Assembly (NCBI GenBank): GCA_963757135.1
Contig: CAVWQE010000006.1
Location: forward strand, 682,001-746,000
From: Gp1-AA145 sp963757135
Lineage (GTDB): Bacteria; Acidobacteriota; Terriglobia; Terriglobales; Acidobacteriaceae
Direction of reading: 5' to 3'
Length of the DNA: 64,000 nucleotides
Shown: piece after piece, positions 1 to 7,133 of the stretch
Position numbering within the stretch: the stretch's first letter is position 1
How the letters are laid out: each line of letters begins with the position of its first letter
Notes under the pieces: model-generated
Databases searched by the model: none
What the model saw: only the letters and a program-made list of their open reading frames with translations
What the model was told of the DNA's origin: nothing
Made by a program: the position numbers and the translations under genes

Positions 1-1
1 C

Positions 2-259
2 TACGGCGAATTAGCGATCGGGATCTCATTCGTGCTTGGGGTTTTGGTTCGCGTGGCCAGCGCATGCGGTGCCCTCTACATGCTAACCCTGCTATTCTCT
101 GCGAATTATCCTGGCCCACATGCCCCATTCTGGCAGTACTTCGGGGCCTCACTGGATCACTCAATTCTGGCGCTGTGCTTTCTCGCTTTCGCTGTGACCC
201 GAACCGAGGAACACTACTCTGTGCGGTGGCTCTTCGTTAAGTCACACGTCCAGGCCTGA
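2..259 (+). CDS. DoxX-like membrane protein, C-terminal part (5' end outside window)
   Basis: Open from the first base of the window, so the start lies upstream. The visible 85 residues contain two strongly hydrophobic segments. The opening GELAIGISFVLGVLVR-type stretch resembles the DoxX/DoxD membrane family, in which a Gly-Glu-Leu-x-x-Gly motif precedes the third helix. Members are four-helix inner-membrane proteins, some of them quinone-linked. The family call rests on this one motif and the helix pattern, and the exact substrate cannot be inferred. It is convergent with the small zinc-ribbon gene that follows. Confidence 0.55.
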   Translation, partial: YGELAIGISFVLGVLVRVASACGALYMLTLLFSANYPGPHAPFWQYFGASLDHSILALCFLAFAVTRTEEHYSVRWLFVKSHVQA

Positions 260-296
260 ATCTGCCAGTCGGGGTTTTTCGGATTTCAGATTCTGA

Positions 297-476
297 TCAG
301 AGCTTTTCGTAGAATTCGCAGGCGGCGCAGGAAATAAAGATTCCGCCCGATACGCCGCGCTCGCGGTCTTTGACCCGTTTCACAATGCGCGTAGGCTTGC
401 CGCATTTGGGGCAGTCAGTGCTCTTGGTAGTGTCCATTACCTTCTTGCGATCAGCTGTTTTGGCAATTTTTGCCAT
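297..476 (-). CDS. small zinc-ribbon protein (59 aa)
   Basis: A 59-residue protein with two CxxC knuckles: CPKC at about residues 22-25 and CAAC at about 50-53. The spacing fits a single zinc ribbon. The N-terminus is Lys-rich and the C-terminal half carries a basic stretch (RIVKRVKDRERG). A GGGAGA ribosome binding site sits about 6 nt before the ATG, which supports the start. The fold suggests nucleic-acid or protein binding; no specific function can be assigned. It is transcribed away from the his operon promoter. Confidence 0.7.
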   Translation of the reverse strand: MAKIAKTADRKKVMDTTKSTDCPKCGKPTRIVKRVKDRERGVSGGIFISCAACEFYEKL

Positions 477-580
477 CGTTTCTCCCAGTTTTGTGGTGTG
501 AGATTTATTTTAGCATCAGAGCTGGATCGCTGATGCCGAGGGTATTAGCGAAACCGATTTCCAGTATTCAATTTTTCGGA

Positions 581-609
581 TTGACGCCCGGTGAGGGCTC
601 GCGTAATTT
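581..609 (+). promoter_or_regulatory. predicted sigma70-type promoter of the his operon
   Basis: TTGACG (581-586) and TAATTT (604-609) are separated by exactly 17 bp. The first purine downstream at a suitable distance is A618, the first base of the his leader peptide ATG. The mRNA may therefore begin at or next to that AUG (leaderless). No good Shine-Dalgarno sequence precedes the leader peptide, which agrees with this reading. Confidence 0.6.
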
Positions 610-617
610 AATCTTTC

Positions 618-677
618 ATGGCGAACCGGCACCATCACCACCACCATTACGCGCGTTGCGCGACGGCGGGTGTGTGA
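618..677 (+). CDS. hisL: his operon leader peptide (six consecutive His codons)
   Basis: A 19-codon reading frame, MANRHHHHHHYARCATAGV, ends in TGA. Six successive histidine codons are the signature of a his attenuator leader peptide: ribosome stalling for lack of His-tRNA signals starvation. It lies directly downstream of a good promoter and 31 nt upstream of an intrinsic terminator, with the his biosynthetic genes following. Arg, Tyr and Cys codons flank the run. The peptide is too short for routine gene finders. Start at 618 is the only ATG in this frame. The function is inferred from architecture; attenuation itself is established in enterobacteria. Confidence 0.9.
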   Translation: MANRHHHHHHYARCATAGV

Positions 678-708
678 GGCGAAGTTAGCCAGCGACACAA
701 GTTTCCAG

Positions 709-741
709 GCCCGCTGAAGCGAAAAGCTCAGCGGGCTTTTT
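709..741 (+). terminator. his attenuator (intrinsic terminator)
   Basis: The arms GCCCGCTGA (709-717) and TCAGCGGGC (728-736) pair over 9 bp, with two further G-C pairs inside and a GAAAA loop. Five T follow (737-741). The GCGGG segment at 666-670, within the end of the leader frame, is complementary to CCCGC (710-714) in the 5' arm. It is a candidate antiterminator strand, freed when the ribosome stalls in the His run. Confidence 0.85.
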
Positions 742-759
742 GTTTGTGCATTGAAATTA

Positions 760-917
760 TTCACCACAGAGACACGGAGGAATTGAAATCATTGGAAAAT
801 GCGGTGTTGAGCGATCCGCAACATGCCAGCGCCATGGAAAGATTTCGAACATCTTGGGATAACACAAAGCCGCCGATTTAGCCGTTTTTCTCTGTGTCTC
901 CGTGTCTCCGTGGTGAA
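760..917. repeat. dispersed element with 21-bp terminal inverted repeats
   Basis: The left end (760-780, beginning TTCACCACAGAGACACGG) and the right end (897-917) are inverted copies with 19 of 21 matches, enclosing about 116 bp. The CCACAGAGACACxGAG motif is a familiar dispersed bacterial repeat; translated, it gives strings such as TRRHREK. It carries no convincing gene. It lies between the his attenuator and hisI, so the his leader RNA must run through it. Together with the promoter, leader peptide and attenuator it accounts for the 477-936 stretch. Confidence 0.7.
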
Positions 918-936
918 GAGTTTACGAAGGAAGCTT

Positions 937-1293
937 ATGAAGATTGATTTCGACAAAATGCAAGGCCTGGTTCCGGCGATCGTGCAGGACTCCGCTGATG
1001 GCGAGATCCTCATGCTGGGCTTCATGAACCAGGAAGCCTGGGAGAAGACCCAGTTCATCGGATACGTGACCTTCTACAGTCGTACGCGTAACGAGCTCTG
1101 GACCAAGGGCGAAACCTCCGGCAATCGCCTCAAAGTGGTTTCCGCTTTCACTGACTGCGACCTTGACTCGCTCCTGATCCAGGTCGAGGTGGAAGGAGCG
1201 GGCGTGGTTTGCCATGAAGGCACGCGGTCCTGTTTCACGAAAAGCATTCCCCTTGCCGCGAATGGCTCCATCGCCCAGGAGAACGCGCGATGA
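937..1293 (+). CDS. hisI: phosphoribosyl-AMP cyclohydrolase
   Basis: Third step of histidine biosynthesis: opens the adenine ring of phosphoribosyl-AMP. The 118-residue protein has the family core GYVTFYSRTRNELWTKGETSGN (residues 42-63, split here as GYVTFYSRTRN and ELWTKGETSGN). It also has the metal-binding cluster DCDLD (73-77) and the zinc ligands C92 and C99. It is the cyclohydrolase alone, without the HisE domain fused in many bacteria, and no hisE is present nearby. The ATG at 937 follows GAAGGA. A longer frame opens at 823 but its extra residues come from the dispersed repeat. The stop overlaps hisG by 4 nt. Confidence 0.95.
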   Translation: MKIDFDKMQGLVPAIVQDSADGEILMLGFMNQEAWEKTQFIGYVTFYSRTRNELWTKGETSGNRLKVVSAFTDCDLDSLLIQVEVEGAGVVCHEGTRSCFTKSIPLAANGSIAQENAR

Positions 1294-2159
1294 AAATCCG
1301 GCTCGGCATTCCGAAAGGCAGCCTTCAAGAAGCAACGTTGCAACTGTTCGCGCAGGCTGGACTCCCGATTCATACCAACTCGCGATCTTACTTTGCTTCT
1401 ACCGGCGATCCGGAAATCGAGTGCATGCTGATTCGCGCGCAGGAAATGGCGCGTTACGTCGAGCACGGCGCGCTTGATGCCGGGCTTACGGGGCTTGACT
1501 GGGTAATCGAAAGCGGACTCGAAGTCGTGGCCGTCTCCGATTTGATTTATGCGAAGCAGAGCCGCGGTAAAGTGCGGTGGGTACTGGCAGTGCCGGAGGG
1601 CTCGCTATATCAAAAGCCGGAGGACCTCGGCGGAAAGATCATCGCCACTGAGTTGGTGAACGTCACCAAGAATTACTTCTCGCGGCGCGGAGTGGATGTG
1701 AAAGTTGAATTCTCCTGGGGAGCTACCGAAGTCAAGCCGCCAATGCTTGCGGATGCTATCGTCGAGGTCACTGAAACCGGGAGTTCGCTGCGCGCCAATC
1801 ACCTTCGCATCATGGATACCGTGCTTGAAAGCAATACTCAAATCATCGCCAACAAGGCTGCGTGGGACGACTGCAACAAGAAACGCAAAATTGAGAACCT
1901 GGCGCTCATGCTACGAGGGGCAATGGAAGCCAAAGACCGCGTCGGCCTGATGCTCAATGTCCGCAAAGAAGATCTGGACCGAGTGCTGGGTGTGCTGCCC
2001 GCGCTCAAGCGTCCGACGATTTCTACGCTGAGTGATCCCGAATGGCTCGCGGTCAACACGGTGATCGAGGAATCGCTGGCCTGGCAAGTAATCCCGAGGT
2101 TGAAAGAGGCCAATGCACAAGGCATCGTCGAATATCCGCTGAACAAGGTGGTGATGTAG
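1290..2159 (+). CDS. hisG: ATP phosphoribosyltransferase, long form
   Basis: Committing step of histidine synthesis: joins ATP and PRPP. The 289-residue length and the C-terminal region from about residue 213 (KEDLDRVLGVLPALKRP onward) mark the long form. That form carries its own regulatory domain for histidine feedback and needs no HisZ partner. The N-terminus MKIRLGIPKGSLQEATL is typical. The gene starts inside the end of hisI (ATGA overlap), so translational coupling is likely. Control is therefore probably double: attenuation of the operon and feedback inhibition of this enzyme. Confidence 0.97.
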   Translation: MKIRLGIPKGSLQEATLQLFAQAGLPIHTNSRSYFASTGDPEIECMLIRAQEMARYVEHGALDAGLTGLDWVIESGLEVVAVSDLIYAKQSRGKVRWVLAVPEGSLYQKPEDLGGKIIATELVNVTKNYFSRRGVDVKVEFSWGATEVKPPMLADAIVEVTETGSSLRANHLRIMDTVLESNTQIIANKAAWDDCNKKRKIENLALMLRGAMEAKDRVGLMLNVRKEDLDRVLGVLPALKRPTISTLSDPEWLAVNTVIEESLAWQVIPRLKEANAQGIVEYPLNKVVM

Positions 2160-3418
2160 TGCGGATGCTCGAGGGCAAGGCGGCCGAGGCCTATGTCCGT
2201 TTGCTGGAGAGTCGGGGCGCGCGGCTGGACGAAGTAGAGCCGGTGGTAAAAAAGATTATCGAAGATGTCCGCCGCGGAGGAGATCGAGCGCTGCTTAAAT
2301 ACGCCCGACAATTTGACGGCCTTGTGGGCAAGCAAAGCGTACGTGTGAGCGAAACAGAAATGAGACAGGCGTGGAAGAGCGCGCCGCCGAAGCTGCGCTC
2401 CGCTCTGCGCGCCGCCGCGAGAAACATTCGCCGCTTTTGCGAGTGGCAGAAGCCAAAAGCGTGGACATGCTCGGTTGACGGCGCTTCGCTCGGCCAGGTA
2501 GTTCGGCCGCTGGACTCGGTTGGTTGCTACGTCCCCGGCGGACGATTCCCACTTGTTTCAACGTTGTTGATGACCGTAATTCCCGCGCAAGTGGCAGGAG
2601 TCAAGAGCGTACGAGTGGTGTCGCCAAGGCCCAGCGCTGAAGTTTTGGCAGCGGCGGCTATGCTTGGCATCCATGAGTTCTATCGTGTGGGCGGAGCGCA
2701 GGCAATCGCGGCTCTGGCATACGGAACAAAGACGATCACTCGGGTTGACAAGATTGTTGGCCCAGGAAGTCTGTACGTGACCGCCGCAAAGAAACTCGTT
2801 TCATTCGACTGCGCCATTGATATGCTCGCCGGGCCGACAGAAGTGGTGATCGTCAGCGACTCAGGCAATCCCGCCTTCATTGCTGCAGACCTTGTGGCTC
2901 AAGCCGAGCACGATCCCGAGACTTTGGCGGTGTTTATCACCACGTCAAAGAAGCTGGCTGCCGCTGTCAGCGAGCACATTCAGAACGGCGGACGAGATTT
3001 CCCGGCGTTGCGCGAAAATGCAATCGCCGCAAAATCTATCACGTCTCGGGGCGCGATTTTGATTGCTAATTCGCGACAGCAGGCGTTCGACTGGGCGAAC
3101 CGGATCGCGCCGGAACACATCACGGTCGAGAAAAGTGCACTGGCGTTCGTAAAAAACGCAGGATCAATTTTCGTGGGCGACTATTCGGGGCAGGCGGCGG
3201 GAGACTATGCCTCGGGCCCCAATCACGTTTTACCCACGGCCGGAGCTGCGCGGTTTCGCGGCGGACTCAGCGTCATGGACTTTGTGAAGATAATCACCGT
3301 ACAGGAGTTGTCCGCGAGAGGACTGCGCAATATTTCGAATCCGATTATCACTCTCGCCGAAACTGAAGGTCTGCGCGCGCATGCCGACTCGATTCGCGTG
3401 AGGTGCGCCAATGCTTAA
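2159..3418 (+). CDS. hisD: histidinol dehydrogenase
   Basis: Last two steps of the pathway: NAD-dependent oxidation of histidinol to histidine, zinc dependent. Recognisable blocks are SVGCYVPGGRFPL, VGGAQAIAALAYGT, DKIVGPGSLYVTAAK, AGPTEVVIVSD, AQAEHDPET (zinc/catalytic His) and NHVLPTAGAARFRGGLSV. Start is ambiguous. The GTG at 2159 shares one base with the hisG stop and lies 7 nt after AGGTGG, whereas the ATG at 2165 is two codons further in. I prefer the GTG for spacing. About 419 residues, near the usual size. It overlaps hisC by 8 nt. Confidence 0.95.
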   Translation: MRMLEGKAAEAYVRLLESRGARLDEVEPVVKKIIEDVRRGGDRALLKYARQFDGLVGKQSVRVSETEMRQAWKSAPPKLRSALRAAARNIRRFCEWQKPKAWTCSVDGASLGQVVRPLDSVGCYVPGGRFPLVSTLLMTVIPAQVAGVKSVRVVSPRPSAEVLAAAAMLGIHEFYRVGGAQAIAALAYGTKTITRVDKIVGPGSLYVTAAKKLVSFDCAIDMLAGPTEVVIVSDSGNPAFIAADLVAQAEHDPETLAVFITTSKKLAAAVSEHIQNGGRDFPALRENAIAAKSITSRGAILIANSRQQAFDWANRIAPEHITVEKSALAFVKNAGSIFVGDYSGQAAGDYASGPNHVLPTAGAARFRGGLSVMDFVKIITVQELSARGLRNISNPIITLAETEGLRAHADSIRVRCANA

Positions 3419-4487
3419 GGCACGGGAGTCGGTGCGCACGTTGAAGGAATATCATCCGCCGCTGGGCAACCGCGAGGGCCTGCGCCTGGATTTCAACGAG
3501 AACACTGCCGGATGCTCGCCGCGAGTTCTCGAGCGTCTGCGAACCCTCAGTGGCGAAGATCTCGCCCGCTATCCGGTGCGCGACCAGGGAGAGCAGGTTG
3601 CGGCCGAGCATCTTGGAGTTTCGACTGACGAGTTGCTATTGACGAACGGCACCGATGAAGCCATTCATCTAATTTGCGAAACATATTTAGAACCGGGCGA
3701 CGAAGCTCTAATCGTGGTGCCAACCTTCGCCATGTTCGAGATTTATGCGGCAGCGACAGGAGCTCGCGTCACATCAATTCCATCGGAATCGGATTTCCAG
3801 TTTCCTACGCAAACTGTTCTGTCGCTAATCACTCCGCGGACACGTTTCATCGCAGTTGCAAATCCCAACAATCCTACGGGAGCATTTGTTCCGATACTCG
3901 AACTCCTGCAGGTCGCGGCCGCCGCGCCTGACGCCGCCGTCCTGGTCGACGAAGCCTATTTCGAATTCTGCGGAGAAACCGCAATCCCCAAGTGGCGTGA
4001 GCTTTCGAATTTATTCGTCTCACGAACATTTTCAAAAGCCTACGGCATGGCGGGGCTGAGAATCGGCGTGCTGATGGGAGATCAAGAACAGATGAGGGTA
4101 GTGCGGCGAGCCAGTTCTCCCTACAATCTGAACTCGGTCGCGCTTGCCTGCTTGCCAGACGCGTTGGCCGACCGCGAATTCGTTGACGTCTATGCGGCCG
4201 ACGTCAAGCAAGGCCGTCAAAACCTGCAAGCCGAACTTGCTGCCTGGGGCATTCGCTTCTGGCCCAGCCGCGCCAATTTTGTGCTGATGCATTTGGCTGG
4301 AAACTGCAAGCCTTTCATTCGCCAGATGCGCGCGCGCGGCATTCTGGTTCGCGACCGCTCGGCAGATTTCGGCTGTGAGAATTGCGTTCGCATTACTCTC
4401 GGGACGCGCGATCACAACCGGCAGATGCTTTCAGCTCTGCGCGAAGTCTTCACCGGACTAGGCCTGCGGCAGCAGGTGGCGCGATGA
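3411..4487 (+). CDS. hisC: histidinol-phosphate aminotransferase
   Basis: PLP-dependent class II aminotransferase that converts imidazole-acetol phosphate to histidinol phosphate. In the 358-residue protein the PLP lysine is K209 in SRTFSKAYGMAGLRIG. NPNNPTG (151-157), D180 in VLVDEAYFEF and the C-terminal VRITLGTRDHN arginine motif match the family. The ATG lies within the end of hisD, and the stop overlaps hisB (ATGA). Related aminotransferases act on other substrates, but the operon position fixes the role. Confidence 0.96.
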   Translation: MLKARESVRTLKEYHPPLGNREGLRLDFNENTAGCSPRVLERLRTLSGEDLARYPVRDQGEQVAAEHLGVSTDELLLTNGTDEAIHLICETYLEPGDEALIVVPTFAMFEIYAAATGARVTSIPSESDFQFPTQTVLSLITPRTRFIAVANPNNPTGAFVPILELLQVAAAAPDAAVLVDEAYFEFCGETAIPKWRELSNLFVSRTFSKAYGMAGLRIGVLMGDQEQMRVVRRASSPYNLNSVALACLPDALADREFVDVYAADVKQGRQNLQAELAAWGIRFWPSRANFVLMHLAGNCKPFIRQMRARGILVRDRSADFGCENCVRITLGTRDHNRQMLSALREVFTGLGLRQQVAR

Positions 4488-5071
4488 GAAAAGCCGCTAT
4501 CGACCGCACCACCAAGGAAACCAGCATACGCATTCGCCTGACCGTTGAAGGCAAGGGCCGATACAAGGTCTCAACCGGCATCCGCTTCTTCGATCACATG
4601 CTGGAACTGTTTGCGCATCATGGCGGCTTCGATCTTCAACTCGCTGCCACCGGCGATCTCGATGTGGACCAGCATCACACAGTCGAAGATGTCGGCATCG
4701 CGCTGGGGCAGGCATTCGCTCAGGCGCTGGGTAACAAGCGCGGTATTCTGCGCGCTGGATATTTTGTGATGCCGATGGACGAAACCCTGGGGCTGGCCGC
4801 GGTTGACTTCTCCGGTCGGGCGGCCGCAGTGGTCGATACGAAGGTCCGCGTGCGACTGGTCGGGGACATGCAGTCTGAGCTGGTCGCAGATTTTTTTGAC
4901 GGCTTTGCTCGCGGCGCCCAAGCCAACGTGCACGCGCGCATCCTGTACGGACGTTCGAACCACCATAAAATCGAATCTTTGTTCAAAGCCTTCGCGCGGG
5001 CAGTTCGTGCGGCTTGTTGGCGCGATAAGCAGATGGCCCGTTTGCTGCCCAGCACCAAAGGATTGCTGTGA
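4484..5071 (+). CDS. hisB: imidazoleglycerol-phosphate dehydratase
   Basis: Manganese enzyme that dehydrates imidazoleglycerol phosphate. The 195 residues form the dehydratase only, without the N-terminal phosphatase of the enterobacterial bifunctional HisB. Histidinol phosphatase must therefore be encoded elsewhere. Metal-binding motifs FFDHML (35-40), HHTVED (64-69) and NHHKIE near residue 165 are present. The start is the ATG overlapping the hisC stop; longer in-frame ATGs lie deep inside hisC. A GTGA overlap links it to hisH. Confidence 0.96.
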   Translation: MRKAAIDRTTKETSIRIRLTVEGKGRYKVSTGIRFFDHMLELFAHHGGFDLQLAATGDLDVDQHHTVEDVGIALGQAFAQALGNKRGILRAGYFVMPMDETLGLAAVDFSGRAAAVVDTKVRVRLVGDMQSELVADFFDGFARGAQANVHARILYGRSNHHKIESLFKAFARAVRAACWRDKQMARLLPSTKGLL

Positions 5072-5661
5072 TCGCTATCATCGACTACAAAGCCGGCAAT
5101 CTCACCTCGGTGAAGAAGGCCTTCGATCATCTCGGAGCCGAGAACGCAGTAACCGATAATGCCAAAGTCGTCGAGCTAGCCGATAAGGTAGTGTTGCCCG
5201 GCGTTGGCCACTTCGCCGCCACGCGCACACTGGATGACTCCGGCCTGCGCGAATCAATCGTGAAGAGCATTGAACGCGGCGTTCCTTTTCTCGGCATCTG
5301 CGTCGGCATGCAGTGGATGCTGGCATCGAGCGAAGAAGCCCCCGACGTTCACGGCCTTGCGCTCTGGCCAGGTGAGTGCAGCCGCTTTCCATCTGGTGTG
5401 AAGTCACCGCATGTCGGCTGGAACGATTTGCAGGTTCGTGCCGGCGGGTCTCGCCTGCTGAACGGCGTGGCCTCCGGATCGTTCGTTTACTTTACCCACT
5501 CGTATCGCGTGCCGCTGCTCAAAGCCACCGCCGCGGAATGCGAATACGGTGGGGGCTTTTCGGCGGTCGTCGAGCAGGACAATTTGTTCGGGGTGCAGTT
5601 TCATCCGGAGAAATCCGGTGCGGTCGGGCTTAAAATTCTGCAGAATTTTTGCGACTTATAG
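5068..5661 (+). CDS. hisH: imidazole glycerol phosphate synthase, glutamine amidotransferase subunit
   Basis: Releases ammonia from glutamine and passes it to HisF. Class I amidotransferase triad: C78 in FLGICVGMQ, H179 and E181 in VQFHPEKSG. The oxyanion region PGVGHF (45-49) is also present. It starts with GTG overlapping the hisB stop (GTGA). 197 residues, normal for the family. It ends exactly where hisF begins, fitting a 1:1 HisH-HisF complex. Confidence 0.96.
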   Translation: MIAIIDYKAGNLTSVKKAFDHLGAENAVTDNAKVVELADKVVLPGVGHFAATRTLDDSGLRESIVKSIERGVPFLGICVGMQWMLASSEEAPDVHGLALWPGECSRFPSGVKSPHVGWNDLQVRAGGSRLLNGVASGSFVYFTHSYRVPLLKATAAECEYGGGFSAVVEQDNLFGVQFHPEKSGAVGLKILQNFCDL

Positions 5662-6423
5662 ATGTTGACGAAACGAATCATCGCCTGTCTGGACGTGGAC
5701 GCTGGCCGCGTGGTGAAAGGAACGAAATTCCTGAATCTGCGCGACGCCGGCGATCCCGCCGAACTGGCGGCTGCACACAGTGCGGCGGGTGCAGACGAAG
5801 TCGTGCTGCTCGACATCACGGCGACGCACGAACGGCGAACCACGTTGCTCGAAACGGTCCGCCGCACAGCGAGAGAGCTTTTCGTACCTTTCACGGTGGG
5901 TGGCGGCGTGCGCACGCTCAACGATGCATCGGCGATTTTTGATGCCGGCGCTGACAAGATAAGCATAAACTCGGCCGCGATTGCCGATCCTTCGCTGATC
6001 ACCTGCATCGCCCAGCGTTTTGGGTCGCAGGCTGTGATTGTTGCCATCGATGCGAAGCGCAATGGCGGCCATTTCGCTGCTTGGACTTCTGGGGGCCGCG
6101 TCCCAACAGGTCTCGATGCCGTGGAATGGGCAAAGGAGGCGGAGGATCGCGGTGCGGGAGAGATTCTGCTCACTTCCATGGACCGTGACGGAACCGGCAA
6201 AGGCTTCGATTGCGATCTGACACGCGCCATTGCGCAGACCGTCAGAATTCCGGTAATTGCGTCCGGCGGGGCCGGTGGATCCGAGGATTTTATCGAGGTT
6301 TTTCGCGCGGGCTTTGCAGACGCAGCACTGGCGGCCTCAATTTTCCATTTCGGCCTGAGTAATATCGAGCAGCTCAAGCTGCGCCTGTATGCCGCCGGGG
6401 TTCCCGTGAGGCTCTCGTGCTGA
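5662..6423 (+). CDS. hisF: imidazole glycerol phosphate synthase, cyclase subunit
   Basis: (beta/alpha)8 barrel that makes imidazole glycerol phosphate and AICAR from PRFAR and HisH-derived ammonia. Catalytic aspartates are D11 in IIACLDVD and D130 in VIVAIDAKR. Phosphate-binding loops FTVGGGVRT and VIASGGAGG are intact. 253 residues. The ATG follows the hisH stop with no gap, and the 3' end overlaps hisA by 7 nt. Here hisF precedes hisA, the reverse of the common order. Confidence 0.97.
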   Translation: MLTKRIIACLDVDAGRVVKGTKFLNLRDAGDPAELAAAHSAAGADEVVLLDITATHERRTTLLETVRRTARELFVPFTVGGGVRTLNDASAIFDAGADKISINSAAIADPSLITCIAQRFGSQAVIVAIDAKRNGGHFAAWTSGGRVPTGLDAVEWAKEAEDRGAGEILLTSMDRDGTGKGFDCDLTRAIAQTVRIPVIASGGAGGSEDFIEVFRAGFADAALAASIFHFGLSNIEQLKLRLYAAGVPVRLSC

Positions 6424-7115
6424 TTCCCTCGATTGATCTGATGGACGGGAAGATCGTCCAGTTGGTACAGGGCGAAAAGAAGGCGCTTGAGTTTACGAAT
6501 TTCGACGATTGGATCACGAAGTTCGCGCCGTTCCCTCTCATACAGCTCATCGATCTTGACGCGGCCATGGGAAAGCCACCGAACTCGGAACTGGTCCGCC
6601 GCTTCGTCGTTCAACTTCCCTGCCAGGTTGGCGGCGGAATTCGGTCCGTTGACGCAGTGCGAACAGCCCTCGAAAGCGGCGCGCGCCGGGTTATCGTCGG
6701 TTCGTCACTGGTCAAGAATGGTGCGATCGACGTTAATTTTGCTGAACAACTCGCGCGTGAGTTCGGCCCAGGCAAACTCGTTTTCGCAATTGACGCCAAA
6801 GGCGGACATGTTGCAATCGGGGGTTGGAAGAAAATTACTCAGATCACGCCACTGGAGATGATCGCAGCTCTGGAACCTTACTGCGGCGCATTTCTCTATA
6901 CACATATCGATACCGAGGGCCTGCTCCTCGGCCTGCCGGTCGAACCCGTACGCCAGTTGCGTAGCGCCACGTCGAAGGAACTCATCGCCGCCGGCGGCAT
7001 TTCTTCCATTCGCGAGGTCGAACAATTGGATCGTATGAACGTCAACGCGGTTGTCGGCATGGCCCTCTATCTCGGCCACTTGACTCTTCCTGATACCATT
7101 CCAGTTTCAAAGTAA
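6417..7115 (+). CDS. hisA: phosphoribosylformimino-AICAR-P isomerase
   Basis: Amadori isomerase upstream of HisF in the pathway, with the same barrel fold. D7 in IPSIDLMDGK and D126 in LVFAIDAKGG are the expected catalytic pair; VGGGIRSVD and IAAGGISSI bind phosphate. It begins with GTG inside hisF; no ATG in this frame would keep the first strand. At 232 residues it is slightly short but complete. Last recognised his gene of the run, 18 nt before the glucoamylase. Confidence 0.95.
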   Translation: MLIPSIDLMDGKIVQLVQGEKKALEFTNFDDWITKFAPFPLIQLIDLDAAMGKPPNSELVRRFVVQLPCQVGGGIRSVDAVRTALESGARRVIVGSSLVKNGAIDVNFAEQLAREFGPGKLVFAIDAKGGHVAIGGWKKITQITPLEMIAALEPYCGAFLYTHIDTEGLLLGLPVEPVRQLRSATSKELIAAGGISSIREVEQLDRMNVNAVVGMALYLGHLTLPDTIPVSK

Positions 7116-7133
7116 ACATTCAGGAAACGACTC

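Noticed and set aside
470..688. 72-residue plus-strand frame over the his leader
   Set aside because: It is in a different frame from the His-codon leader, has no ribosome site, and its sequence (PSPPPLRALRDGG) is the shifted reading of the His run.
823..936. Upstream extension of hisI to an ATG at 823
   Set aside because: The extra residues are encoded by the dispersed CCACAGAGACAC repeat; the ATG at 937 has a good ribosome site and matches the family start.
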